The notes below the pieces were generated by a model, which saw nothing but the letters and a program-made list of their open reading frames with translations, did not search any database and was not told where the DNA came from. Positions 15,995 through 24,887 of a stretch of DNA of 64,000 bases are shown one piece after another. This DNA comes from Solimicrobium sp040544425 (GTDB lineage: Bacteria; Pseudomonadota; Gammaproteobacteria; Burkholderiales; Burkholderiaceae_D). Made by a program: the position numbers and the translations under genes. Where the stretch lies: NCBI GenBank assembly GCA_040544425.1, contig JBEONO010000004.1, positions 186,001 to 250,000 on the forward strand, given 5' to 3'. Within the stretch, counting starts at the first letter, position 1; every line of letters starts with the position of its first letter.

Positions 15995-17314
15995 TCAGTG
16001 TCGCTGAGCAGGCTCCCGGATCCGGATGCCCGCGAAGCAGGCCCTGAGTTCCGCCGTGAACAGGGCAGGCTGCTCGAACGACGCGAAATGTCCCCCTTTA
16101 GGCACCTGGTTCCAATAGATCAGATTGGAAAAGGTGCGCTCGGCCCAGATCCGCGGCGGCGCGGTGATTTCTCCTGCGAACAGGCTGACACCAACCGGAA
16201 TATCCAGCAGCTGCCGTCCGATATGTTCCGGGAAGCTCTCCGCATACAGTCGTGCCGACGAGGCGGCGCTGGCCGTGAGCCAGTACAGCATGATGTTGTC
16301 GAGCATCGCGTCGCGCGAGATCACCGATTCCGGTTTTCCATTACTGTCGGTCCAGTCCACGAACTTCTCGTAGATCCACATCGCTTGTCCCGTTGGCGAA
16401 TCGACCAGGCCGTAACCGAGTGTCTGCGGTCGGGTTGTCTGTATGCGCGCGAAGTCCAACTTGCTAAGGACGAATGCCGCAACGCGGGCATTTGCAGCCT
16501 TTTCTTCGGCATTTGTTTCGCCGTCAGTTTTGTCGGGTCCGACTGCCGGGAGGGTAAGATGAATTGCCGCCAGCCCTTCGGCATGTTGACTGCCCATCCA
16601 CGTGGCGATATACGCGCCCCAGTCGCCACCCTGGGCAACCCAGCGGTGGTAACCGAGACGCTTCATCAGGGTGCTCCATGCGCCAGCGATCTTCGGCACG
16701 TTCCAGCCGGTCTGCCTTGGCTTGTCCGAAAAGCCGTAGCCCGGCAGCGATGGAATCACAACATGGAATGCATCCTCGGCCCGTCCACCATAAGCTTCTG
16801 GATCGGTTAACGGACCGATCACGTCAAGAAACTCGATCACTGAACCCGGCCAACCATGCGTCAGAATGATCGGCAGCGCATCGCTGTGCCTGGAACGCAC
16901 GTGGAGAAAGTGGATGCCAAGACCGTCAATCGAGGTGCGGAATTGCGGAAATGCGTTGAGCCTGCGCGCCAGGCGGGTCATGTCATAGTCATCGCGCCAG
17001 TAGTCAATCAGCCTGCGCGCAGTTGCAAGCGGTACGCCCTGCGATGAATCGCTGACAGTTTCCTGCTCGGGCCAGCGCGTCATCGCCAGTCGTCTTCTGA
17101 GATCGTCAATCGCGTGCGACGCAATCGCAACCCGGAATGCGCTGATTGCCTCGCTGGCCGGTGGCAGGCTGACTGCGCGCGGCGGCAGCGCCGGAGATGC
17201 CCTGGCAGTCCCCAGGCTTAGCGCACCCATGCCAACTGCACCCCGCAGCAAGGTTCTGCGCGCGGGGTCATGCGCGAGGCCGGTAGCGTTGGCATTGATC
17301 AGATTTTTTTTCAT
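15995..17314 (-). CDS. Epoxide hydrolase, exported alpha/beta hydrolase
   Basis: 439-aa protein with an EHN-type N-terminal segment and alpha/beta hydrolase core. The N-terminus has a twin-arginine-like signal (ARRTLLRGAVGMGALSLG), so periplasmic location is likely. The oxyanion motif is THGWPGS and the nucleophile Asp is in QGGDWGAY. The catalytic His is near the end in KGGHFASFEQP, with a lid Tyr in LYAESFPEH. It opens epoxides to diols. It is 20 bp downstream of the DMT transporter gene on the same strand, so the two probably form an operon. Confidence 0.93.
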   Translation of the reverse strand: MKKNLINANATGLAHDPARRTLLRGAVGMGALSLGTARASPALPPRAVSLPPASEAISAFRVAIASHAIDDLRRRLAMTRWPEQETVSDSSQGVPLATARRLIDYWRDDYDMTRLARRLNAFPQFRTSIDGLGIHFLHVRSRHSDALPIILTHGWPGSVIEFLDVIGPLTDPEAYGGRAEDAFHVVIPSLPGYGFSDKPRQTGWNVPKIAGAWSTLMKRLGYHRWVAQGGDWGAYIATWMGSQHAEGLAAIHLTLPAVGPDKTDGETNAEEKAANARVAAFVLSKLDFARIQTTRPQTLGYGLVDSPTGQAMWIYEKFVDWTDSNGKPESVISRDAMLDNIMLYWLTASAASSARLYAESFPEHIGRQLLDIPVGVSLFAGEITAPPRIWAERTFSNLIYWNQVPKGGHFASFEQPALFTAELRACFAGIRIREPAQRH

Positions 17315-17334
17315 CGATTTCCCCGTGGTTTTCG

Positions 17335-18219
17335 CTAGCGCTGTAAAAGTCGTTGTGATCGCAATTTCCAGAAATCAGCAGGTTGTTGATAGGCCACTAC
17401 CGCCAGCAGGATCAGCCCCATGCCAACCATTTGCAGGACGCTTAGCCTGACATCAAACGCGACCAGATCGATCACGATCGCCACCAGAGGGTAAATGAAG
17501 GATAAAGCGGCGATCGTGCCTGCTGACAGGCGTTGAAACGCCGCGTACATCAAGTTGTATAACAGGCCGGTATGTACCAGTCCCAGAGCCAGCAGGCAAG
17601 ACGCCGCAGGCCACGTGGGTTGGCCCGCTGCGAAGTGGACAAACGGGGCCAGGGCGACAATGCCGATCAATAGTTGCAGGCCGGCGATTTGGGCTGGTGG
17701 AATGCCGATCAGCTGTCTGGTTGCCAGGGTCGTGAGCGCATACAGGAAAGCTGCAAGCAGCGCGAGCACTATGCCTGGCAAGGCCGACGTATTGCCCGGA
17801 TCGGAACTCAATCCGGCAGTGAATGCGACGCCGATAAACGCCAGCCCAAGCAGCGGCATCTTGCGCCAGTCGGGGCGCTGGTTCTGAAACAATGCGACCA
17901 ACAGGATCAGGAAAAATGGTTGAACGTGATAGACAACTGTCGCGATGGAAATGCTGCTCAGACGGTATGCCGTAAACAGGCAAAACCAGTTCAGGATCAG
18001 GGCAATGCCGCCAGCAATGATCCAGGCAATATCCCGCGCTGTGAGAGGCTTGAAGCCCCGCCCGATGGCCAGCCAGGTGAGCAGACCGAGCGCACCGATC
18101 AAACAGCGCGCAAAGACGACCGTCCCGACCGCCTGGCCGCTTTTCAGTACAAAAAATCCGATAGTTCCGGACATGCACATGGCCACCACCATGCGCCAGA
18201 TTCCTCCCCGAGTGTCCAT
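17335..18219 (-). CDS. DMT superfamily (EamA) transporter
   Basis: 294-aa inner-membrane protein with about ten hydrophobic segments arranged as two EamA repeats. Markers include FLILLVALFQNQRPDWRK between repeats and FIYPLVAIVIDLVAF near the end. It likely exports a metabolite or amino acid; the substrate cannot be assigned. It is divergent from a LysR gene whose intergenic operator-like repeat suggests control by that regulator. The epoxide hydrolase follows closely. Confidence 0.92.
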   Translation of the reverse strand: MDTRGGIWRMVVAMCMSGTIGFFVLKSGQAVGTVVFARCLIGALGLLTWLAIGRGFKPLTARDIAWIIAGGIALILNWFCLFTAYRLSSISIATVVYHVQPFFLILLVALFQNQRPDWRKMPLLGLAFIGVAFTAGLSSDPGNTSALPGIVLALLAAFLYALTTLATRQLIGIPPAQIAGLQLLIGIVALAPFVHFAAGQPTWPAASCLLALGLVHTGLLYNLMYAAFQRLSAGTIAALSFIYPLVAIVIDLVAFDVRLSVLQMVGMGLILLAVVAYQQPADFWKLRSQRLLQR

Positions 18220-18231
18220 CGTGACTCCAGA

Positions 18232-18280
18232 TAATTGTGTAGGGGGGAAGTATGCGGATAGTCCAAAGAATACACAATTA
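18232..18280. promoter_or_regulatory. Inverted repeat between DMT transporter and LysR gene
   Basis: TAATTGTGTA (18232-18241) and its exact reverse complement TACACAATTA (18271-18280) are separated by 29 bp in the 112-bp divergent intergenic space. This placement fits a LysR-type regulatory site controlling both genes. Confidence 0.5.
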
Positions 18281-18331
18281 CCTTAAAATGCAAATGATTA
18301 TTGAATTCAACGCAACAATAGGGGCAATAAA

Positions 18332-19237
18332 ATGGACATGCTGCGCGAAATGGCGGTATTTGCTCAGGTCGTCGACAGCGGGACTTTTTCCGCTGCGGCG
18401 CGTCAGCTCGGCTTGACGACCTCGGCGGTGAGCCGCCACGTGTCCCGTCTGGAGAGTCATCTGGGCACAAGCCTGCTACAGCGCACCACCCGTTCGTTTG
18501 CGCTCACCGAACTGGGCCAGGAGGTCTACGCCGGTTGCGTTCGCATGCTCGGCAATGCGCGCGAGATTCATGCGCTGGCGGGCAGTTACAGCGCCAGGCC
18601 AACCGGGACCATCCGCATCTCGGCGCCGGTCGTGCTGGGACAGGTCTGGCTGGCCCCGCACTTGCCGAAATTTCAGGACCTGAATCCAGACGTTCACGTA
18701 CAGGTGACGCTGGTTGACCGCACGGTGGATCTGATCGAGGAAGGGCTGGACCTGGCAATCCGGATTTCCAGGGAACTGGCACCGGGTCTGGCAGCCAGAA
18801 AATTGCAGACGATGCGCTACATGCTGGTTGCGTCGCCGGACTATATTGACAAACACGGCGCGCCCGATACGCCAACAGCCCTGCTCGCGCATCGCTGCAT
18901 CTACCTCGGCTATTCAGTTTTCGACGGGCGATGGACGCTCAAATGCGCTGCAGAACAGGTCAGCATCCATGTCGACTCCCGACTGACGATCAACAATAGC
19001 GCGGCAATTGTCGCGGCGGTGGAAGCGGGCGGTGGCATTGGCCTGGTTCCCGATTTCGCTGTCGCCAGCGCGCTGGCCGCACAGCGGGTAATCCAGGTAT
19101 TGCCACAATGGGAGTTTTGCGAGCCACACGCCAGGTCGATACATGCGGTCTACATCCCGCGCCGCCATCTGCCATTGAAGATCCGGGCATTCATCGACTT
19201 TCTGGCCGGGTTGCACGATACGCAGCCGGGTCTGTAA
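18332..19237 (+). CDS. LysR family transcriptional regulator
   Basis: 301 aa, normal length. The N-terminal winged helix is MDMLREMAVFAQVVDSGTFS followed by AARQLGLTTSAVSRHVSRLE. A periplasmic-binding-protein-like effector domain covers about 90-295. AGGGGC lies before ATG 18332. It is divergent from the DMT transporter/epoxide hydrolase pair, the usual layout for a LysR activator and its target. The inducer is unknown. A second LysR gene follows 209 bp downstream on the same strand but is only distantly similar. Confidence 0.94.
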   Translation: MDMLREMAVFAQVVDSGTFSAAARQLGLTTSAVSRHVSRLESHLGTSLLQRTTRSFALTELGQEVYAGCVRMLGNAREIHALAGSYSARPTGTIRISAPVVLGQVWLAPHLPKFQDLNPDVHVQVTLVDRTVDLIEEGLDLAIRISRELAPGLAARKLQTMRYMLVASPDYIDKHGAPDTPTALLAHRCIYLGYSVFDGRWTLKCAAEQVSIHVDSRLTINNSAAIVAAVEAGGGIGLVPDFAVASALAAQRVIQVLPQWEFCEPHARSIHAVYIPRRHLPLKIRAFIDFLAGLHDTQPGL

Positions 19238-19379
19238 ATACGCCGGGCTGTGCAACTGAGCTGCGCGCGGCATGCCGTGCCGAGCGCCGCAGCCTTATTT
19301 TTCAGGGTGCTTAGCATGGTTCATGGCTGCTCCAGGTTGGTTGATCGATGGTGCCACTCTGACTGAAATCTCCTTGATT

Positions 19380-19416
19380 GATTCAGACCGGCCTTGGTAC
19401 TATCACGTAGTTGTAA
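19380..19416. promoter_or_regulatory. Conserved block upstream of LysR gene (copy 1)
   Basis: A 37-nt block, 28 of 37 bases identical to 22767-22803 upstream of the paralogous LysR gene. It contains the imperfect palindrome ACTA-TCACG-TAGT. It ends 30 bp before the ATG at 19447. It is probably a shared LysR binding site. Confidence 0.55.
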
Positions 19417-19446
19417 GCGGACTGGATCGGTATATCTCGGGCGAAC

Positions 19447-20361
19447 ATGGACAAGTTATCTGCAATGCGCACTTTTGTGAGAGTGGCCGAATCGGGGAGT
19501 TTTTCGGTTGTGGCAAACGAGCTGCGCGCCACGCAAAGTGCGGTCAGCAAGCAGCTGGCTGCCCTGGAAAAAGAATTGGGCACCAAGCTCCTGGTCCGGA
19601 CCACGCGCTCGCTGGCGCTGACCAAAGAGGGTGAGCGCTATTTTGAGCAGGCGCGCAGATTGCTGGCCGAAATTGCCGAGGCCGAGTCGGCGCTGATCAA
19701 AGGAGAGCGCCAGCTGTCCGGCTGGATTCGGGTGGCGGCCTCAGTGGGATTTGGCCGTTTAAAATTAATGCCGCTGGTGAAATCGTTCATGGCGGCGCAC
19801 CCGGATGTCAAAATCGATCTGCGCCTGCACGATGGATTTGTCGATCTGGTAGAGCAGGGCATCGATGTGTCGGTGCGGATCGGCAACCTGCCGACCGGCG
19901 GACTGGATGCACGGCGCATCGGCACCTCACATCGCGCGCTGTTTGCGCATCGCGACTATCTGCGTGCACTGCCCAAAGGAGTACATGTACCGGTCAATCC
20001 GGACGATCTGGCGGCGCATAACTGCATTGTGTACACCGGCGTGTCCAACTGCAATCTGTGGACCTTCATGGCAGGACCCGGTGCCGCTCTGGCAGAAGGA
20101 TCGGTCAAGAGTGTTCATGTTGAGGGCTATATCCAGACCAACAGCAGCGAGGTACAACTGGCCGCCGTTGCTGCAGGCATGGGTATCTGCTACGCACCCA
20201 CCTGGCTGTTCGAATCCGAACTGGCGCGCGGTGACATAGTCAGGGTGATGCCCGAATGGGACTGTCCCCAGTTCCCGATCCACGTCGTCAGTTCAGCGTC
20301 ACGCAAGCATTCCGTCAAGGTGCGCTCGTTTGTCGAGCACATCGCTGCGGCACTGGCCTGA
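19447..20361 (+). CDS. LysR family transcriptional regulator (paralogue 1)
   Basis: 304 aa of the CrgA/AaeR-like LysR group. It has HTH NELRATQSAVSKQLAALEKE and the region TRSLALTKEGERYFEQARRL. It is a close paralogue of the LysR at 22892-23800 along the whole chain, with shared segments such as GFGRLKL and DLRLHDGFVDLVEQGIDVSVRIG. The two flank a three-gene redox unit. This one is convergent with the AhpD-like gene, with one base between the stop codons. Confidence 0.95.
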   Translation: MDKLSAMRTFVRVAESGSFSVVANELRATQSAVSKQLAALEKELGTKLLVRTTRSLALTKEGERYFEQARRLLAEIAEAESALIKGERQLSGWIRVAASVGFGRLKLMPLVKSFMAAHPDVKIDLRLHDGFVDLVEQGIDVSVRIGNLPTGGLDARRIGTSHRALFAHRDYLRALPKGVHVPVNPDDLAAHNCIVYTGVSNCNLWTFMAGPGAALAEGSVKSVHVEGYIQTNSSEVQLAAVAAGMGICYAPTWLFESELARGDIVRVMPEWDCPQFPIHVVSSASRKHSVKVRSFVEHIAAALA

Positions 20362-20362
20362 T

Positions 20363-20902
20363 TTAATCAGGCAGTTCTGCACCGGCGGGAGCATCGATCA
20401 GCACCTGAGTTGCGGTAATCAGATAATTGGTGATGGTCTTGTCGCAGATGAAGATGATGGCGTCAACCAGATTTCCGGCTGTCCACCCGGCAGCAAAAAA
20501 CGCATCGATCAGCGTGACGTCGGCGAGGCCGCGCTGTGCGACGGTATTTTTTACCAGTCTTGCCAGTGCGTCGAGCCTGGCATCAAAACTTGCCCGGCCA
20601 GTGCGTATCTCAAGGATCTGCTCGTTGGTGAATCCGCCCATCTTGCTGGTGACCATGTGCGCTGCCACAGAGTATTCGCAGTTATTCTCCTGACTGACGA
20701 TCAGATTGATCACCTCACGGGCTTTGCCGTTGAAGCGACTCAGGACGTCTTGACCGGTCAGATAGTGAATCAGCGCGTGCTCGGAACTGGCGAGAGTCGC
20801 GAACAGATTGGGTCCCGTGCCCGGAACGGTTTCGGATGGGTCGAAAATGACCCGAGTGCCCGAAAACACGAGCTTGTCCATCGAGATGCTGATGCTGTCC
20901 AT
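20363..20902 (-). CDS. AhpD-like family protein lacking the second Cys
   Basis: 179 aa from ATG 20902, chosen for GGGAG upstream; an ATG at 20965 is far out. It is a paralogue of the 11101 gene with matching segments (PNLFATLASSEHAL, GRASFDARLDALARL, VEAFFAAGW-like DAFFAAGW). The active motif reads NNCEYSVAAHM: the CxxC of AhpD is CxxS here, while the His remains. It may be a non-peroxidase member or use one Cys only. It is last in a minus-strand unit behind the peroxiredoxin-like and OYE genes. Confidence 0.88.
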   Translation of the reverse strand: MDSISISMDKLVFSGTRVIFDPSETVPGTGPNLFATLASSEHALIHYLTGQDVLSRFNGKAREVINLIVSQENNCEYSVAAHMVTSKMGGFTNEQILEIRTGRASFDARLDALARLVKNTVAQRGLADVTLIDAFFAAGWTAGNLVDAIIFICDKTITNYLITATQVLIDAPAGAELPD

Positions 20903-20991
20903 ATTGATTCTCCCAGGGTTAAGGCACGAAACTGGAACCGCACAGGCAATCGGGCAATCGGGCAATTCAATGCCGATTGCAGATCAGCCTG

Positions 20992-21513
20992 TTATCCAGC
21001 CAGGTCCAGCAACTCGGCGACTTCCCACTGATCATCAGCGTGCGCGCCGTATTTAACGGCCACCACGGTACCTGTGGCGTCGAGCAGGATATCGGCCGGC
21101 AATCCGACCGGACCGTTTTCCATATTCAGTCCTATTTTGCCAATCAGTATTCCTTTCACAGCAGCCCACAGCGCCTTTGGATGCAGCGATGCCCACCACG
21201 ATGTCTCAACCCCGAATTGTTTGTAAAACTCTTTCCGGGGATCGGCCACCATGGCAAATGGCAGATCATTCTGAAACTTGCGCATTTCTTCCAGCGACGA
21301 ATGAAACAGGATGACTTCGGTAATTCCTGCCGCATCCAGAGCTGCTGCCTTTTTGGAAAAGGTATGCAGATGAAAATTACAGATCGGACATCCGGCAAAC
21401 CTCCTGAACTGCAGGTGGGTAAATTTTCTGGATGGATCAGGTACTGTCTGCGCTTCTCCCTTGATGGTCTCCAAAAGGAACGGCGCTATGTGTTGACCGA
21501 CTTTGATTCTCAT
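20992..21513 (-). CDS. Peroxiredoxin-like (AhpC/TSA_2 type) protein
   Basis: 173 aa from ATG 21513, preceded by AAGGTG; a GTG three codons earlier is possible. It has a thioredoxin-like fold with the motif FAGCPICNFHLH, a CxxC at the place of the peroxidatic site in this family, then VILFHSSLEEMRKF and PFAMVADPRKEFYKQFGV. The C-terminal strand GPVGLPADILLDATGTV is typical. It probably reduces peroxides or detoxifies with the neighbouring reductase. It starts 21 bp after the OYE stop, so they are cotranscribed. Confidence 0.9.
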   Translation of the reverse strand: MRIKVGQHIAPFLLETIKGEAQTVPDPSRKFTHLQFRRFAGCPICNFHLHTFSKKAAALDAAGITEVILFHSSLEEMRKFQNDLPFAMVADPRKEFYKQFGVETSWWASLHPKALWAAVKGILIGKIGLNMENGPVGLPADILLDATGTVVAVKYGAHADDQWEVAELLDLAG

Positions 21514-21534
21514 TGTTATCACCTTGTGCGTAAT

Positions 21535-22626
21535 TTACTGAACCTGGTCGGTCCACTCTGGATAGTCGATATAACCATGTTCGGTGCCGCCATAAAAGCT
21601 GGCAGTATCCGGCGCATTCAGCGGCCCGCGGTGCTGCAGGCGCTTGGGCAGATCCGGATTGGCGAGAAACAGCCGACCGTAGCTGATGGCATCGGCACGA
21701 TGGTCGGCAATGGCCTGTTCGCCGCGTGCAGCGTCGTAGCCGCCGTTGACAATGTAAACACCGTTCCAGCTGGCGCGCAGATGATTGAACAGTTCCGCCA
21801 AACCATCCTTCGCAGACGCTTCCCCGGGTGAGGCTTCCACCACGTGGAGATAGCCCAGACCAAGCGGATTGAGTACCTCGACCAGGTGGGAATAGGTTTC
21901 CACCGGGTTCTCGTCACCCATGTCGTTAAAGGTGCCGCCCGGAGAGATACGCACGCCAACCCGGGTCGGCTCCCACACACTCAATACCGCCTCGAGCACT
22001 TCACGCAGAAAGCGAACCCGGTTGGCAGCAGTGCCGCCGTATTCGTCGCTGCGTCTGTTGGTGGTGGATTGCAGGAATTGGTCGACCAGATAGCCGTTGG
22101 CAGCATGAATCTCGACCCCGTCAAAACCTGCCGCTTTGGCATTGGCCGCTGCCTTGCGGTAGTCCTCAACAGTCTGACGAATATCGACCAGGGTCATTTC
22201 CCGGGGTTCAGACACATCCACAAAACCGCTTGCAGTGACGGTCTGACTCCTGGCCCTGATCGGCGAGGGCGCCAGTGGCGCGACGTTGTCTGGCAGCAGA
22301 CTGCTGTGCGAGATGCGGCCGACATGCCAAAGCTGAACAAAGATTCGTCCACCCGCCTCATGCACTGCCTGCACGACCTGACTCCATCCTGCGGTCTGCG
22401 CGGCGGAATGGATGCCGGGCGTGTTAACGTAACCCTTGCCCATCGCTGAAATCTGTGTCGCTTCCGAAACAATCAAACCCGCCGACGCCCGCTGACGGTA
22501 ATATGTTGGCGCCAGCTCGCCAGGCACGCCGTCGGGTCTGGCGCGGTTCCTGGTCAAGGGCGCCATGAAGACACGGTTTTTCAGCTGCAAATTGCCTAAA
22601 GTGACTGGATCGTAGAGAGATTTCAT
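21535..22626 (-). CDS. nemA: Old Yellow Enzyme family ene-reductase (NemA-like)
   Basis: FMN-dependent NADPH reductase, 363 aa from ATG 22626 with GAGG upstream. It reduces activated alkenes, quinones and nitro or N-ethylmaleimide-type electrophiles. Motifs include KNRVFMAPLTRNRA near residue 20, the FVQLWHVGRISH strand, AAGFDGVEIHAANGYLVDQFLQ with the substrate-binding His-Asn pair, and NRRSDEYGG. The C-terminal GRLFLANPDLPKRL phosphate loop is also present. It is the first gene of the redox unit. It is divergent from LysR paralogue 2, the probable regulator. Confidence 0.95.
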   Translation of the reverse strand: MKSLYDPVTLGNLQLKNRVFMAPLTRNRARPDGVPGELAPTYYRQRASAGLIVSEATQISAMGKGYVNTPGIHSAAQTAGWSQVVQAVHEAGGRIFVQLWHVGRISHSSLLPDNVAPLAPSPIRARSQTVTASGFVDVSEPREMTLVDIRQTVEDYRKAAANAKAAGFDGVEIHAANGYLVDQFLQSTTNRRSDEYGGTAANRVRFLREVLEAVLSVWEPTRVGVRISPGGTFNDMGDENPVETYSHLVEVLNPLGLGYLHVVEASPGEASAKDGLAELFNHLRASWNGVYIVNGGYDAARGEQAIADHRADAISYGRLFLANPDLPKRLQHRGPLNAPDTASFYGGTEHGYIDYPEWTDQVQ

Positions 22627-22766
22627 TGATGGTGCCTCGCAAGGTAAAGTGTTGAATTTCAAAAAATGATGCGGCATGGAGTCGTCGGGCTTCGCTCATC
22701 TCAGATCAGGTCTGGAACATCTGTGCGCCTGATCGATGGAGCCAGTTTGGCTTATTTCCTGCGTCT

Positions 22767-22803
22767 GATATAGACTGGTTTTGGTGCTATCAGTTAGTAG
22801 TAA
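22767..22803. promoter_or_regulatory. Conserved block upstream of LysR gene (copy 2)
   Basis: Second copy of the block at 19380-19416, in the divergent space between the OYE gene and LysR paralogue 2. It lies 88 bp before the LysR ATG because tandem repeats and extra sequence are inserted between. It could regulate both the OYE unit and the LysR gene. Confidence 0.55.
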
Positions 22804-22819
22804 ATGGAATAGGTGAATT

Positions 22820-22864
22820 GGGAATAAATGAGTCGGGAATAAATGAGTCGGGAATAAATGAGTC
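22820..22864. repeat. Three perfect 15-bp tandem repeats
   Basis: GGGAATAAATGAGTC occurs three times without change at 22820-22834, 22835-22849 and 22850-22864, just upstream of LysR paralogue 2. The equivalent stretch upstream of paralogue 1 lacks it. It could be iterated regulator sites or a slippage-prone expansion that sets spacing. Confidence 0.9.
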
Positions 22865-22891
22865 GAACCAAATGAAATCGAAAGGTTGGTG

Positions 22892-23800
22892 ATGGATAAG
22901 CTGTCGGCAATGCGTACGTTTGTCAGGGTGGTGGAGGCGGGCAGTTTTTCGGCGGTAGCCAACGAGTTGGAGGCTACCCAAAGCGGTATCAGCAAACAGG
23001 TGGCTGCCCTCGAGAAGGAGTTGGGGGCAAAGCTGCTGATCAGATCTACGCGCTCGCTGGCCCTGACCGAAGACGGCGAGCGCTACTTCGAGCAGGCGCG
23101 CCGGCTGGTGGCCGAAATTGCGGAAGCCGAATCGGAACTGCTCAAAGGCGAAAGTCAGCTCAGTGGCTGGCTTCGGGTCGCCACCTCGGTGGGGTTTGGC
23201 CGCTTGAAACTGGTGCAGCTGGTGAAATCGTTCATGGCCGAGCACCCCGAGGTCAGAGTCGACTTGCGACTGCACGATGGATTTGTCGATCTGGTTGAGC
23301 AGGGCATTGACGTGTCGGTCCGGATCGGTGACCTGCCGGACAGCGGACTGATCGCACGCCGCATCGGCACCTCCCGTTTCATGCTGCTGGCCCACCGCGA
23401 CTACCTGGCGTCGCTCTCCCAGGGCGCTCCCGTCAATCCGGACGACCTGCAGGCGCACGAGTGCATCGTTTACACCGAAAGGATCAACAGCAATTTGTGG
23501 ACCTTCACGGCAGGCGCCGGTGCCTCGGCGGAGACCGGATCGGCCAGGAGTGTGCGGGTTGACGGGCATATCCAGTCCAACAGCAGCGGGGTGGTCCGCG
23601 CTGCCGTGCTGACCGGAATGGGGATCGGCTATCTGCCTGGCTGGCTGTTCGACGCAGAGTTGGCCAGTGGAGAGGTGGTGCAACTGATGCCGGACTGGGA
23701 GACACCTCAAACACCAATTCACGCCGTGAGCCCGCCGGAACGCAGGCATTCGGCCAAGGCCAGGGCGTTTATTCAGCACATTTCAGCTGCGCTGAACTGA
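22892..23800 (+). CDS. LysR family transcriptional regulator (paralogue 2)
   Basis: 302 aa from ATG 22892 with AAAGG before it; TTG and GTG codons just upstream are in frame but less likely. HTH is NELEATQSGISKQVAALEKE. It is a near-duplicate of the LysR at 19447 with most of the chain aligned without gaps. It is divergent from the OYE operon across a 265-bp space that contains the conserved block and the 15-bp repeats. It is the likely activator of the OYE/peroxiredoxin/AhpD unit in response to an electrophile or oxidant. Confidence 0.95.
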   Translation: MDKLSAMRTFVRVVEAGSFSAVANELEATQSGISKQVAALEKELGAKLLIRSTRSLALTEDGERYFEQARRLVAEIAEAESELLKGESQLSGWLRVATSVGFGRLKLVQLVKSFMAEHPEVRVDLRLHDGFVDLVEQGIDVSVRIGDLPDSGLIARRIGTSRFMLLAHRDYLASLSQGAPVNPDDLQAHECIVYTERINSNLWTFTAGAGASAETGSARSVRVDGHIQSNSSGVVRAAVLTGMGIGYLPGWLFDAELASGEVVQLMPDWETPQTPIHAVSPPERRHSAKARAFIQHISAALN

Positions 23801-23850
23801 GCTGACAACAGCCAGGCAGGCCGGGATTTTAACCCAGCCCAAGCTCAATC

Positions 23851-24858
23851 TCACCGGTCAGCCGGATACCTGAGCCCAATCTGCCCACGCATCGTATCCA
23901 GCCAGCCCATCAGGGTCAGCGTTTCTGCGTGCGACATCTCCGGACTTTCGATCAGCCCGGCGCGCATGCAGCGCATCACTTCTATTGCCTCGTGCGCGTA
24001 GCCATTGCCCAGACTCGGTGTGTCGATGCTGCGCGTGCTGCCATCATGCAGCACGACGCTCAGTGTCTGTGAATGGTGGAAGGGTGCGTGCATTCGCACA
24101 TAGCCCAGTTCGCCGGAGACGGTCAGTTCATTGGGCGTGTGCGCAACCAGCGAGCACGAGCCCACTGAAACGCCACCAGTCTGATGCCGGAGCGTAAACG
24201 TGGTTTGCAGATCGGTGCCGGTTGAGCCCAGTTCGGCCTGGGCCTGGGCGGCTTGAATCGGACCCATCAGGTAGGCGGCCAGCGACAGCGGATAAATCCC
24301 GATATCGAGCAGGGCGCCGCCGCCCAGTGCCATATTGTGCACGCGATGGGTCGGATCCGAGGTGGCGCGAAAGCCGAAGTCGGCACTGAGGTGATGCACC
24401 TTGCCGATTTCGCCGGACGCCATGATGCGTTTGATTTCAGATAGCGACGGCAGAAAGCGCGACCACATCGCCTCCATCAGAAACAAACCTTTTGCATGCG
24501 CCAGCCCGACCACCGGCACCGCTTCGTGCCGATTCATCGTGAACGGCTTTTCGCACAACACCGCCTTGCCACCATGCAGTGCCATCATCGCGTTGGCGGC
24601 GTGCAGCGGATGGGGCGTGGCGATATAGATGGCATCGACGTCCTTTGCATCGGCCAGCTCCTGATAGCTGCCGTAGCAGGTTTCGATCTGGAATTTACGG
24701 CCAAACGCCTGCGCAGATTCCAGACTGCGTGAGCCGACCGCCGCCAGCACCGCGCCGGGCGTGATTTGCAGGGCTGCGGCGAAATCACCGGCGATCCATC
24801 CGGTGCCAAGAATGCCCCAGCGGATTGGTTTGCTTTGATCGTGGTCAGAAATAGTCAT
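23851..24858 (-). CDS. Gfo/Idh/MocA family oxidoreductase
   Basis: 335-aa NAD(P)-dependent sugar or diol dehydrogenase. The Rossmann motif is RWGILGTGWIAGDFA. The catalytic Lys is in LCEKPFTMN. The second domain has GALLDIGIYPLSLAAYL and a C-terminal sheet. Closest in style to dihydrodiol or D-xylose dehydrogenase-type members. It sits at the downstream end of the long minus-strand sugar cluster, 29 bp after the esterase stop, so a role in oxidising a released sugar is likely. The substrate is inferred only. Confidence 0.9.
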   Translation of the reverse strand: MTISDHDQSKPIRWGILGTGWIAGDFAAALQITPGAVLAAVGSRSLESAQAFGRKFQIETCYGSYQELADAKDVDAIYIATPHPLHAANAMMALHGGKAVLCEKPFTMNRHEAVPVVGLAHAKGLFLMEAMWSRFLPSLSEIKRIMASGEIGKVHHLSADFGFRATSDPTHRVHNMALGGGALLDIGIYPLSLAAYLMGPIQAAQAQAELGSTGTDLQTTFTLRHQTGGVSVGSCSLVAHTPNELTVSGELGYVRMHAPFHHSQTLSVVLHDGSTRSIDTPSLGNGYAHEAIEVMRCMRAGLIESPEMSHAETLTLMGWLDTMRGQIGLRYPADR

Positions 24859-24887
24859 ACTGGTTGGCCTGGAAGTTGAATCTATGG

